Origin: Nitrospira lenta
GTDB taxonomy: Bacteria; Nitrospirota; Nitrospiria; Nitrospirales; Nitrospiraceae
Direction: 5' to 3'
DNA length: 64,000 nt
NCBI RefSeq assembly: GCF_900403705.1
Contig: NZ_OUNR01000001.1
Span: 682,001-746,000, forward strand
The notes under the pieces were generated by a model. That model made no database searches. It saw nothing but the letters and a program-made list of their open reading frames with translations, and had not been told where the DNA came from. This document shows, piece after piece, positions 42,054-49,963 of the stretch (positions are counted from its first letter, which is position 1; each line of letters starts with the position of its first letter). The position numbers and the translations under genes are program-made.

Positions 42054-42485
42054 ATGTCTTCCGTCACTGCACAACAGCCTCGCCAATCACGAGCAGATCA
42101 ACGACAAACCTATCGCATCACCGTGACCAGACGCCTTCAGTTTGCGCAGCGGCACACGACGAGCCGGATCGGCAAGGCCATTTTGCTCGATCTCTCCGAC
42201 TCCGGATGCTGTCTCGAAAGCAAAAATAGTCTCACGGTGGGAGAGAGGCTGGCCCTAATCCTCGCGCTGCCGCAGCCCGTGCTGATTACGGATGCGCAGG
42301 TCGTGTGGGGCGACGGATCCCGATACGGGCTGAGCTTTGCACGTGTGAGCCCGCTTGAACGTTCACGCCTTCGCCGGTTTCTCTGGAAACATCTCCCCGA
42401 TGCCGCCATGAGCGATCTCCTCCCGCTCTTTGCCACGGTCGAAGAACCACACCATTCGCACACACGGCTGCAAATACTCAGATAA
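42054..42485 (+). CDS. PilZ domain protein (array member 4)
   Basis: A 143-aa PilZ protein with RxxxR (RQTYR near residue 17) and DxSxxG (DLSDSG near 47), LALILALPQPVLITDAQVVWGDGSRYGLSF and a basic C-terminal helix. It ends 55 bases before the TetR gene frame. The array may give graded or partner-specific c-di-GMP responses. Confidence 0.8.
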   Translation: MSSVTAQQPRQSRADQRQTYRITVTRRLQFAQRHTTSRIGKAILLDLSDSGCCLESKNSLTVGERLALILALPQPVLITDAQVVWGDGSRYGLSFARVSPLERSRLRRFLWKHLPDAAMSDLLPLFATVEEPHHSHTRLQILR

Positions 42486-42510
42486 CGACTCCATCAATTC
42501 GAGCCATTGC

Positions 42511-42559
42511 TTGTCTTCCCTGTTCTGCCCATGCTAGCTTTTGGTGAGTATCCACTCAC
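42511..42559 (+). promoter_or_regulatory. promoter and candidate operator of the tetR-RND operon
   Basis: A weak promoter can be read as TTGTCT (42511-42516), 18 bases, TAGCTT (42535-42540). Directly downstream a perfect inverted repeat GTGAGT-ATCC-ACTCAC spans 42544-42559, a typical size and place for the operator of a self-regulating TetR repressor. It lies between the -10 box and the chosen ATG at 42571. Confidence 0.55.
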
Positions 42560-42570
42560 TCGTCGGGATT

Positions 42571-43221
42571 ATGACGCGGACCATCCAGCGATCCAGACAA
42601 TCCAGCCAGGAACGCCAGGCGAGCCTGATCCAGGCCGCCACGACACTGTTTGCCCAAAAAGGCTTCAACGGCACGACCACGAAAGAAATCGCCAGAGCCG
42701 CCGGCGTCAGCGAAGCCCTGGTCTTCAAACACTTTCCGACCAAACGCGCGCTCTATACCGCCATCCTCGCGGGAAAAGTCACGGTCAGCGAACTCCTCAG
42801 CACGATCGAAGCGGCCGCCAAGCAACAGGAAGACCGGCGCGTATTCACCTTAATCGCCGGCTACCGGATTCGCCCCAAGGCCGACGCCACCTTCCTGCGG
42901 CTCCTGCTGTTCAGCGCGCTGGAAGGGCACGAACTGTCCGACATGTTTTTCGGCAAGCACCACAAAGTCTTCTACGACCATCTAGCGGCCTACATTCACA
43001 CGCGGGTAAAGGACGGCGCCTTTCGCCGAGTCGATCCCCTCTTGGCCGCCCGCGCGTTTATCGGGATGGTCGTGCATCATCGCCTGCTGCACGAAATCTT
43101 CGGCATCCCCATGGATCGGTCCTATGATGATACGGTCTCCACGTATGTCGACCTCTTTCTCCACGGGCTCGTGGCGGCGCCTGCGCCCCGCCGCACCAAG
43201 AAGGGAAGGACCCGGGCATGA
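42571..43221 (+). CDS. TetR/AcrR family transcriptional regulator
   Basis: A 216-aa regulator. The N-terminal helix-turn-helix reads IQAATTLFAQKGFNGTTTKEIARAAGVSEALVFKHFPTKRALYTAIL (about residues 18-64), the classic TetR pattern. The C-terminal ligand domain is all-helical and unassigned. The gene overlaps the adaptor gene by ATGA, so it should repress its own operon, relieved by a pump substrate. The frame extends to TTG 42541, but that would place the operator in coding sequence; ATG 42571 is preferred. Confidence 0.88.
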   Translation: MTRTIQRSRQSSQERQASLIQAATTLFAQKGFNGTTTKEIARAAGVSEALVFKHFPTKRALYTAILAGKVTVSELLSTIEAAAKQQEDRRVFTLIAGYRIRPKADATFLRLLLFSALEGHELSDMFFGKHHKVFYDHLAAYIHTRVKDGAFRRVDPLLAARAFIGMVVHHRLLHEIFGIPMDRSYDDTVSTYVDLFLHGLVAAPAPRRTKKGRTRA

Positions 43222-44447
43222 AGTCGGTACAGCAACGCCCCTTCGTCATTCTCGGTGTGATCATTGTCTTCGCCGTCGCCGCTCTGGTGGTCTTCCGTTT
43301 GAGCAGCGGTGCCAAAACCGACAGCAAGAAGACTCGCGTCATCACGGTGGGGACTACCACCCCGTTGAAACAGGATCTCCCCATCCGTCTGGCCTACACC
43401 GCCGACATTATTCCCAACCAGGTGGTGAACCTCTTTTCCCGCGTCGATGGCTACATCGCCAAAATTCACGTGGACAAGGGGGACCATGTCAAAGCCAATC
43501 AATTGCTGATCGAGATCGACCACACGGACTATCTGCATGCCGTCAATCAGGCCAAGGCCAACCTCGCGGCGGCCAAAGCCAAGGTCGCACAACAACACGC
43601 GGCCGTTCGCAATGCGACGCTGACGCTCGACCGGATGCAGGCCCTCATTAAGGATCAGTTTGTGTCGCAACAAGACTTGGATACCGCCCAAGTCAACTTC
43701 GACGGCGCCTCCGCCGCCCTGGAATCCTTGCAGGCCCAGGTCAAGCAGATGGACGTGGCGCTCGCCCAGGCGGACACGAACCTCGCGTACTCCTATGTCC
43801 GCGCACCCTTTGCCGGCTATGTCGCCGAACGCAACCTCGACCCGGGCGCCAACGTCACCAGCGCCATCGCCAGCACCTCGACGAACTCGCGTGGCATCCT
43901 GAGCCTGCATGAGATCGAGACCGTGCGGATTTTGATCGAAGTCGTCGAAAAAGATATTCCGCTCATCCACATCGGGCAGAAAGCAGAGGTGCGCGCCGAA
44001 GCCTATCCCGATCGCGTGTTTGACGGAACCGTCACCCGCATTGTGCAGGCACTCAATCGCGCCACGCGCACCATGACCGTCGAGATCGATCTCTCCAACA
44101 AGGACCGGGCGCTGAAAGGCGGCATGTTCGCGCGCGTTGAGGCCCTGGTGGGCACCCACCCACAGGCGGTACAAATCCCGATCGACGCCGTCAGCCGATT
44201 GGAAGACGTGCAGTATGTCTACATCGTGCGGGACGGCACCGCCCAACGCGTCAATGTCGAGATCGGCGCCCGCGAGAAGAATCGCGTGGAAATCACCAAG
44301 GGCTTGAACGGCAGCGAACAGGTCATCGTCTCGGGCAAAGACCTCGTGCACGACGGCACCCCCGTTCAAGCGCAAGCCCTTGCACCCAATGTGTCGACCG
44401 AACCCCCTGCGCCAACGCCGGCTTCACCCGCCCCGGCCAAAGGATAG
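43218..44447 (+). CDS. RND efflux periplasmic adaptor (HlyD/MFP family)
   Basis: A 409-aa membrane fusion protein: N-terminal membrane anchor FVILGVIIVFAVAALVVF (about residues 10-27), barrel-sandwich half-motifs (VDGYIAKIHVDKGDHVKANQLL near 75, APFAGYVAERNLDPGANV near 197), a helical hairpin between them rich in Ala/Gln/Lys, and C-terminal beta-barrel and membrane-proximal domains. It links the inner-membrane pump to an outer-membrane channel. No TolC-like gene is in the window. Starts on the TetR stop (ATGA) and is followed 9 bases later by the pump gene. Confidence 0.92.
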   Translation: MKSVQQRPFVILGVIIVFAVAALVVFRLSSGAKTDSKKTRVITVGTTTPLKQDLPIRLAYTADIIPNQVVNLFSRVDGYIAKIHVDKGDHVKANQLLIEIDHTDYLHAVNQAKANLAAAKAKVAQQHAAVRNATLTLDRMQALIKDQFVSQQDLDTAQVNFDGASAALESLQAQVKQMDVALAQADTNLAYSYVRAPFAGYVAERNLDPGANVTSAIASTSTNSRGILSLHEIETVRILIEVVEKDIPLIHIGQKAEVRAEAYPDRVFDGTVTRIVQALNRATRTMTVEIDLSNKDRALKGGMFARVEALVGTHPQAVQIPIDAVSRLEDVQYVYIVRDGTAQRVNVEIGAREKNRVEITKGLNGSEQVIVSGKDLVHDGTPVQAQALAPNVSTEPPAPTPASPAPAKG

Positions 44448-44456
44448 ATCCGCACT

Positions 44457-47400
44457 ATGTGGCTGACGCTCCTGGCACTCAGGAATCGCATCGGCATCTT
44501 GATGTTGTCGCTCGCGATGGTGGTACTGGGCGTCACCTCGCTGGAACGGCTCCCCGTCGATCTCTTCCCCAACATCCAGGTTCCGGTTGCCTTCGTCGGG
44601 GTCATCTATAAAGGCGCCCCGCCGCTCGACATCGAGCAAAGCGTCGTCTACCCCATCGAAAAAGCCGTCAGCTCAGCCTCCAACGTGGAGCACGTCGAAT
44701 CCTTTTCGAAGCAAGGCATCGGGGCGGTCCAGATTTGGTTCAACTGGGGCGCCGACATCAACGTCGGCCAGATGGAGGTGATGCAACGCATCACCCAAAT
44801 TCTGAACAGTTTGCCGCCTGGCATCCTGCAACCTTTTATCGTGAAGTTCGACGTCTCCAATATCCCAGTGTCGTACGTCACCGTCGCCAGTGACGATCTG
44901 GACGAACGGGCGCTCTACGACCTGGCCTACAACACGATCGCGCCGCAGATCGAGCAGATCGCCAACGTCGCCGCCGCCACGGTGGAAGGCGGCAAGATCC
45001 GCCAGATCAACATCAACCTGGATCCCGCCCTGCTCAACGCGCGCGGGCTGTCGATCCTCGACGTCGTGAAATCCGTCAAAGCGGCCAATCTGATCTTGCC
45101 GTCAGGCGACTTGAAGGCCGGCAATCTCGACTACAACGTCTTCACCAACAATCAATTCAAGACCGTCGATCCGATTCAAGACGTCATCGTCAAAGTGAAT
45201 CAGCAGGGCAACCCGGTCCGCGTCCGCGATGTCGGAACCGTGACCGACTCCTCCGACATCCAGACCAATATCGTCCGCACCGACGGCACCAGAGCCGTGT
45301 ACCTGCGCGTGAACAAGCAACCCATCGCCAACACCGTGGGGGTCGTGGACGCCCTGCGCGCCGCACTTCCCAAGATGATCGGCATTCCGCCCGGCGTGAA
45401 ACTCGGCATCTCCTTCGATCAGTCGGTCTATATTCGCCAATCCATTCAGAACCTGATCGAGCAGGCCCTGCACGGATCTCTGCTCGCGGCCGCCGTCATT
45501 CTGATTTTCCTGCGCAATCTGACGAGCACCCTGATCATTTCCGTGTCGATTCCCCTGTCGATCCTGGTGACCTTCATCGTGCTCTACTTCACCGGTCAGA
45601 CGCTGAACGTCTTTACGCTGGGAGGCCTCGCCCTAGGCATCGGCCGGCTCGTCGACGACTCGATCGTGGAATTGGAAAACATTCAACGGCATCTCAATAC
45701 GACGCCGCGCCGCTGGGATGCGATCCTGGAAGCCGCCCGCGAAGTCGCCATGCCGATCTTTGCCTCGACGGTCACGACGGTCGTCGTCTTCTTGCCCATG
45801 TTCTTCGTCGTCGGCATCGCCCGGCTCTTGCTGATTCCGCTGACCGTCACCATCGCCATCGCCCTCTTCACGTCGTTCTTCATCTCACGCACCGTCACCC
45901 CGGCGCTCTGCTATAAGTTTCTGAAGCCCGAGCAGGAAGCGCACCGGTCGATGCCGGGCTGGTTCGTGCGGCTCATGGACTGGAGCCGGGAGCGGTACGA
46001 ATCCTTGGACCGGCGTTACGAAGACTCGCTGCGTTGGGTGCTCGCGCACCGGCGCCTCTTCATCGCCGCCGTCGTCTTACTCTTCATCGGGTCCCTCATG
46101 CTGCTCCCGATGATCGGCACAGAATTCCTGCCGGTCTCAGACGAAAGCCAGTTCCGCATCGTCCTGCGCGCACCGGTCGGTCAGCGAGTGGAAAAGACGG
46201 AACAGCAAGTCGCCGAAGTCGAACGGGTGCTCAGAGAAAATATTCCGCCCGACGAACTGGACACGATGGTCTCCAGCACCGGCGTCCTCGCTCAAGGCCG
46301 CTCATCCCTTTTCAATCCCAATACCGGCCCGCACACCTCCGTCATCTCCGTCTACCTCACCCCGCCGGACAAACGGAAGCGGAACCAGGTGCAAGTCATG
46401 AACGACGTGCGGCCGAAGATCATCACACTCTTCCCCGGCGTCGCCATGTTCTTCGATCCGGGTGGACTCGTGAAGCGAGTGACCAGCTTCGGCTCGCAGA
46501 AGTCGATCGACGTCGAAATTTACGGATACGATTTTGAAAAAGCGCGCGGCGTGATCCGCCAGGTCGAAGAGGCCATGCACAAGATACCGGGGATCGCCGA
46601 CATCGAAGTCAGCCGGGAAGAGAACTACCCGGAGATCAACGTGGTGGTGGACCGGGAAAAAGCCGCGCTGCTCGGCATCAGCGAGACCGACGTGGCCAAC
46701 GCCGTGTTGTTCTCTCTTAACGGAAACGGCCAGACCGATCCGATCATCTACACCGACCCACAGAACGGGAATGAGTACTACATCAGCGCCTGGCTGGCCG
46801 AAGAGCACCGCAAAGACCTGACTGACCTGGAAAATATTTTACTCACGACGAAGGCGGGAGAGCCGGTGCTGCTCAAGAACGTAGCCGCGCTGAAACTGAA
46901 TGCCGGACCGGTGAAGATCGACCGGAAATATTTCCAGCGCGTCGTCCACATAACCGCCAACCCCACCACGCGCCCGCTAGGCGCCATTGCCGAAGACCTG
47001 GAAGCGGCCTTTGCCACCTTCCAACTACCGACCGGCTTCACCATCAAGCTGGCGGGACAGATTCAGCAGCAGCGGGAGACCTTCCAAGGCCTACAGTTCG
47101 CCACCGTCCTCTCGTTGGCGCTGGTCTATATGGTGATGGCCGCGCAGTTCAAATCGTTGATCGACCCGTTCATCATCATGTTCTCGGTGCCGATGGGGTT
47201 CCCCGGCGTGATCCTGATCCTCTTCCTGACCAACACCACGCTCTCGACGACCTCGATGATGGGCATCATCATGATGCTCGGAATCGTCGTCTCGAACGGC
47301 GTGCTCCTCGTCGATTATACGAACGTCCTGCGCCGCAAAGGCCATTCGCTGGCGGATGCGGTCATCACGGCCTCGCGCACGCGATTGCGCCCAATCCTGA

Positions 47401-47645
47401 TGACCTCGCTCGCGACCGTCTTCGGCCTACTCCCGATGGCCATCGGCTGGGGCACCGGCGGAGAAACCAACGCGCCGCTCGCACGATCCGTTGTCGGAGG
47501 GCTCAGCGTCTCAACGTTGCTGACCCTCTTCCTCGTGCCGACCATGTATATGATGTTTGAAGAGTGGCACCCGAGAAAATTCGAGAAGGAGCAGCAGCCC
47601 ACGGCTCCGCTCGCACCGGCCAGCCCGCTTCCAGCGCTGGAGTAG
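44457..47645 (+). CDS. RND efflux transporter permease (AcrB-like)
   Basis: A 1062-aa pump of the usual RND length, with 12 membrane helices in two repeats and two large periplasmic loops. The helix-4 proton relay reads GLALGIGRLVDDSIVELEN near residue 400 with the paired Asp. The second half has the matching segment near residue 940 (MLGIVVSNGVLLVDY). The N-terminus has the typical PVDLFPNIQVPVAFV segment. Sequence type is HAE1-like, so it probably exports hydrophobic or amphiphilic compounds rather than metals. Regulated with the TetR gene. Confidence 0.93.
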   Translation: MWLTLLALRNRIGILMLSLAMVVLGVTSLERLPVDLFPNIQVPVAFVGVIYKGAPPLDIEQSVVYPIEKAVSSASNVEHVESFSKQGIGAVQIWFNWGADINVGQMEVMQRITQILNSLPPGILQPFIVKFDVSNIPVSYVTVASDDLDERALYDLAYNTIAPQIEQIANVAAATVEGGKIRQININLDPALLNARGLSILDVVKSVKAANLILPSGDLKAGNLDYNVFTNNQFKTVDPIQDVIVKVNQQGNPVRVRDVGTVTDSSDIQTNIVRTDGTRAVYLRVNKQPIANTVGVVDALRAALPKMIGIPPGVKLGISFDQSVYIRQSIQNLIEQALHGSLLAAAVILIFLRNLTSTLIISVSIPLSILVTFIVLYFTGQTLNVFTLGGLALGIGRLVDDSIVELENIQRHLNTTPRRWDAILEAAREVAMPIFASTVTTVVVFLPMFFVVGIARLLLIPLTVTIAIALFTSFFISRTVTPALCYKFLKPEQEAHRSMPGWFVRLMDWSRERYESLDRRYEDSLRWVLAHRRLFIAAVVLLFIGSLMLLPMIGTEFLPVSDESQFRIVLRAPVGQRVEKTEQQVAEVERVLRENIPPDELDTMVSSTGVLAQGRSSLFNPNTGPHTSVISVYLTPPDKRKRNQVQVMNDVRPKIITLFPGVAMFFDPGGLVKRVTSFGSQKSIDVEIYGYDFEKARGVIRQVEEAMHKIPGIADIEVSREENYPEINVVVDREKAALLGISETDVANAVLFSLNGNGQTDPIIYTDPQNGNEYYISAWLAEEHRKDLTDLENILLTTKAGEPVLLKNVAALKLNAGPVKIDRKYFQRVVHITANPTTRPLGAIAEDLEAAFATFQLPTGFTIKLAGQIQQQRETFQGLQFATVLSLALVYMVMAAQFKSLIDPFIIMFSVPMGFPGVILILFLTNTTLSTTSMMGIIMMLGIVVSNGVLLVDYTNVLRRKGHSLADAVITASRTRLRPILMTSLATVFGLLPMAIGWGTGGETNAPLARSVVGGLSVSTLLTLFLVPTMYMMFEEWHPRKFEKEQQPTAPLAPASPLPALE

Positions 47646-47660
47646 CATCCACACGGCCCC

Positions 47661-47681
47661 CTCAGGCTGGTTCAGCCTGAG
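47661..47681 (+). terminator. hairpin between convergent RND and GTPase genes
   Basis: CTCAGGCT, five bases, AGCCTGAG form a perfect eight-pair stem 16 bases after the pump gene, overlapping the last codons of the convergent GTPase gene. It could serve both directions. The following bases are only moderately T-rich. Confidence 0.5.
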
Positions 47682-48531
47682 CCACATCCTTTATTTCCGG
47701 AATTTCCAAACTGGCGCGGCCGAGCGTGCCGTCGCGGTAGTCGGCTAAGAGAATCCTGGCCGCCTTGTCCCGATCCAAAGCCCCGCCACTTCCGGCCAAC
47801 AGACAGCCGCGTTTTCTGGCGATGGCTTCAATCACCCTCGCGCTCGTCAGTCCTTCTACCGCAAAGCCATAACGGGCAGTCAACCTGGCGGGATAGCGCG
47901 CGAGCAATTTCCCGGCAAGAAATTCGGCGACGGTTTCATCGTCCACGACGGTGTGTCCGACGGCATTGATGGTCGCCAACAGCAACCCCACCTCAGGATC
48001 CTTGATCGTCCCCCACAACAAGCCGGGCGAGTCGATGATGGCCATCTGGTCATTCAGCTTGTGGCGCTGTTGGACTTTGGTCACCGCCGGTTCATCCCCG
48101 ACGCGGGCGATGCGCCGCTTGAGGAGCGCGTTCATTAAGGTCGACTTGCCGACATTGGGGACGCCCATGATCAGCATGCGCAGCGGCTTCACAATACTGT
48201 TGCGATGGGGCGCGATCTGCTGACACAGCCGGGGGATCTTGGCGGCGTCGCCCGCCCCCTTGCACGACAGGGCCACGGCCGTGACCCCTTCTTGTTGGTT
48301 GTACCGTTCGAGCCACGCCTTCGTCACCGCCGGATCCGCGAGATCGGCCTTGTTCAGGACCTTGAGGCACGGGCGCTGCCGGGGCAACCGCAGCTCTTCG
48401 ATCAATGGATTGCAACTGGCCTGGGGAACGCGCGCATCCAGCACCTCGACAATCACATCGATCGCTTCCATCGTCTTGGCCGCTTCTTTGCGCGCCGCAT
48501 TCATGTGACCGGGGAACCACTGTATGGACAT
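47662..48531 (-). CDS. ribosome biogenesis GTPase, YlqF/RbgA-like (circularly permuted)
   Basis: A 289-aa circularly permuted GTPase. The order of motifs is G4 (LNKADLA, about residue 63), G5-like (ALSCKG), G1 (GVPNVGKS, about 127-134) and G3 (DSPG, about 172), as in YlqF/RbgA. The N-terminus IQWFPGHMNAARKEAAKTM is the family hallmark. RbgA acts late in 50S subunit assembly. ATG 48531 is chosen because the hallmark follows directly; the frame is open to 48714 without family sequence. Confidence 0.9.
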   Translation of the reverse strand: MSIQWFPGHMNAARKEAAKTMEAIDVIVEVLDARVPQASCNPLIEELRLPRQRPCLKVLNKADLADPAVTKAWLERYNQQEGVTAVALSCKGAGDAAKIPRLCQQIAPHRNSIVKPLRMLIMGVPNVGKSTLMNALLKRRIARVGDEPAVTKVQQRHKLNDQMAIIDSPGLLWGTIKDPEVGLLLATINAVGHTVVDDETVAEFLAGKLLARYPARLTARYGFAVEGLTSARVIEAIARKRGCLLAGSGGALDRDKAARILLADYRDGTLGRASLEIPEIKDVAQAEPA

Positions 48532-48655
48532 GCGATCGTCTTTCTGACTTAGAGGATAGAGGGCCCAGCGTCGCAGAGAGGGGCAAGAGCCGTCAAGCAC
48601 CGGCTCGGTCCATCCAGTGGTCGCGGCAAAACGATGGCGAACAGCTGAAGAGGAA

Positions 48656-48991
48656 TCAGGACCCGAGGGTAGGAAACAGCGATTTGAGCTGCATCGCCAG
48701 GCCCATGTCTCCACTCACACGGAGGCGGCCGGTCATGACGCTGGCCGGAACATTGAGCTTGCCATTAAGCAGCTTCAGGCAATCCTCCCCCGCCATGGAG
48801 ATGGTCACCTGCGGATCGGCATGCGCCCCCGGCTGCACCGTACAGGCTCCATCCTTTACCTGCACGGAATACTGCCCGCCCTGGGCGCCGCTCAGATCAA
48901 ATTGATAGACGACCGTCACATCTTCGGCGGCATCCCGATCCAGCGAAGCCGGAAGCAACTGGAAAAATTCGCCGATGGTGGTGGGCTTCAT
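48656..48991 (-). CDS. SCP2-like sterol-carrier domain protein
   Basis: A 111-aa protein made of one SCP2-type lipid-binding fold: VVYQFDLSGAQGGQYSVQVKDGACTVQPG, then ADPQVTISMAGEDCLKLLNGKLNVPASVMTGRLRVSGDMGLAMQL. The GKLxxxxAxMxGxLxxxGD pattern is typical. Such stand-alone domains bind hydrophobic ligands such as acyl chains, and one is plausible in a hopanoid maker. The start at 48991 (MKPTTIGEFF) is preferred to the open extension. Confidence 0.8.
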   Translation of the reverse strand: MKPTTIGEFFQLLPASLDRDAAEDVTVVYQFDLSGAQGGQYSVQVKDGACTVQPGAHADPQVTISMAGEDCLKLLNGKLNVPASVMTGRLRVSGDMGLAMQLKSLFPTLGS

Positions 48992-49079
48992 GAAATGGAT
49001 CGACAGGATGATGGAGGTGACGGCAATGGGAGCCACCGATCGGTGGCCCCCACGCACAGGTCATTCAACAATGATCTCG

Positions 49080-49520
49080 CTAGTACCGAAGCGTGACCGT
49101 CGCCATGCTCCGGCGCGCGCCGAAGAACTCCTTCGAGAAGGATTCGACGACGGCGGGGTCATACCCCTTACAACTGAAAATATCGAGATAGGCGTTGTTG
49201 GTGTCGTTGGCAAAATGGCCGCCGATCAACGATGTCGAGATCAGCTGCACCATGGAGTAGCCGGCCACACGACCTTCGCCGAAATTCACGACCTGGCACT
49301 CGCCAAAACGCTTCATCCCGATGAGCTCACAGAGCTCAACGACGTAGCGCTTGATGTGGTCAGCATCACGGATGAGGTCGGGATTGCAATCTTGGAGATC
49401 GACGGCGGTGCAGAGGCCCCATGCCTTGCCGGGTCCTACCATGTCTTGCACGGGTAGCGAAGCGGCGACAGGGGTGCTCGTTGGTAAGATTGACGACTCG
49501 GATCCAGCCGAGATGCTCAT
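49080..49520 (-). CDS. S-adenosylmethionine decarboxylase homologue (class 1B, divergent)
   Basis: A 146-aa pyruvoyl-enzyme homologue. The catalytic Ser, His and Cys of bacterial AdoMet decarboxylase can be placed with the correct spacing: Ser in LISTSLIGGHF, His five residues on, and Cys (DIFSCKG) fifteen further. The usual Glu-Ser-His at the self-cleavage site is Thr-Ser-Leu here, so cleavage would be between Thr and Ser. AdoMet decarboxylase is usual for spermidine synthesis, but homologues with ornithine or arginine decarboxylase activity are known, and no spermidine synthase is adjacent. The start has an AAAGG site ten bases upstream. Confidence 0.75.
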   Translation of the reverse strand: MSISAGSESSILPTSTPVAASLPVQDMVGPGKAWGLCTAVDLQDCNPDLIRDADHIKRYVVELCELIGMKRFGECQVVNFGEGRVAGYSMVQLISTSLIGGHFANDTNNAYLDIFSCKGYDPAVVESFSKEFFGARRSMATVTLRY

Positions 49521-49578
49521 GGGTAGAGACCTTTCTGTTAAAGAGTAAATGGGGCCCGCGTGCGGCGTATTTTTTCGC

Positions 49579-49586
49579 ACTATACC
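49579..49586 (-). promoter_or_regulatory. extended -10 promoter of the AdoMet-decarboxylase-like gene
   Basis: On the minus strand TGGTATAGT: an extended -10 (TGn) followed by TATAGT at 49584-49579. The surroundings are A-rich. A leader of about 50 bases would precede the ATG at 49520. No good -35 box is visible, as often with extended -10 promoters. Confidence 0.45.
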
Positions 49587-49687
49587 ATGAAGTTTTTTCA
49601 GTGAGACGCGGCGCGAAAACTTTTTTTTAGCTCGGGCCACTCGGCGGTTTCCAAGCCGGTTGACAAGGTTCCCGCCCCTCGGTGACA

Positions 49688-49885
49688 ATGCGCCCCACTA
49701 TGAGCACTCCATCGACGCCGACCACCTCCGCAGCCACGCTCCCAGACCGGCTCTGCACCTGGTGCAAGGTGCCGATGAAGAAACGGTTGGTCGGCGGCGC
49801 GCAGTTCGTTCACTACACCTGCCCGAAGTGCGTCTTCCAGCACACGACCCGGTTGGGCCCGAAGATCCAAACGCCGGCGCATTAA
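49688..49885 (+). CDS. small zinc-ribbon-like protein
   Basis: A 65-aa protein (61 aa if it starts at ATG 49700). Two CxxC pairs, CTWC and CPKC, are separated by 19 residues and fit a zinc ribbon: LCTWCKVPMKK ... VHYTCPKCVFQHTTR. The rest is Thr/Ser-rich and basic. It stands alone between the AdoMet-decarboxylase-like gene (divergent) and the patatin gene. Function unknown; nucleic acid or protein binding is typical of such ribbons. Confidence 0.6.
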   Translation: MRPTMSTPSTPTTSAATLPDRLCTWCKVPMKKRLVGGAQFVHYTCPKCVFQHTTRLGPKIQTPAH

Positions 49886-49963
49886 GCTCCCTCTCGGTTG
49901 CTGCCTCCCAAAGCTTAAGCGGAATCACTCGCCCTCTTTCTTCACTTCCTGGATTCCGCTACA

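Noticed and set aside
42541-42570. TTG start at 42541 for the TetR gene
   Set aside because: It would place the inverted repeat inside coding sequence and adds residues absent from the TetR fold.
43122-44375. 417-codon minus-strand frame opposite the RND adaptor
   Set aside because: Opposite a gene with clear adaptor motifs; Asp/Gly/Val-rich antisense composition without structure.
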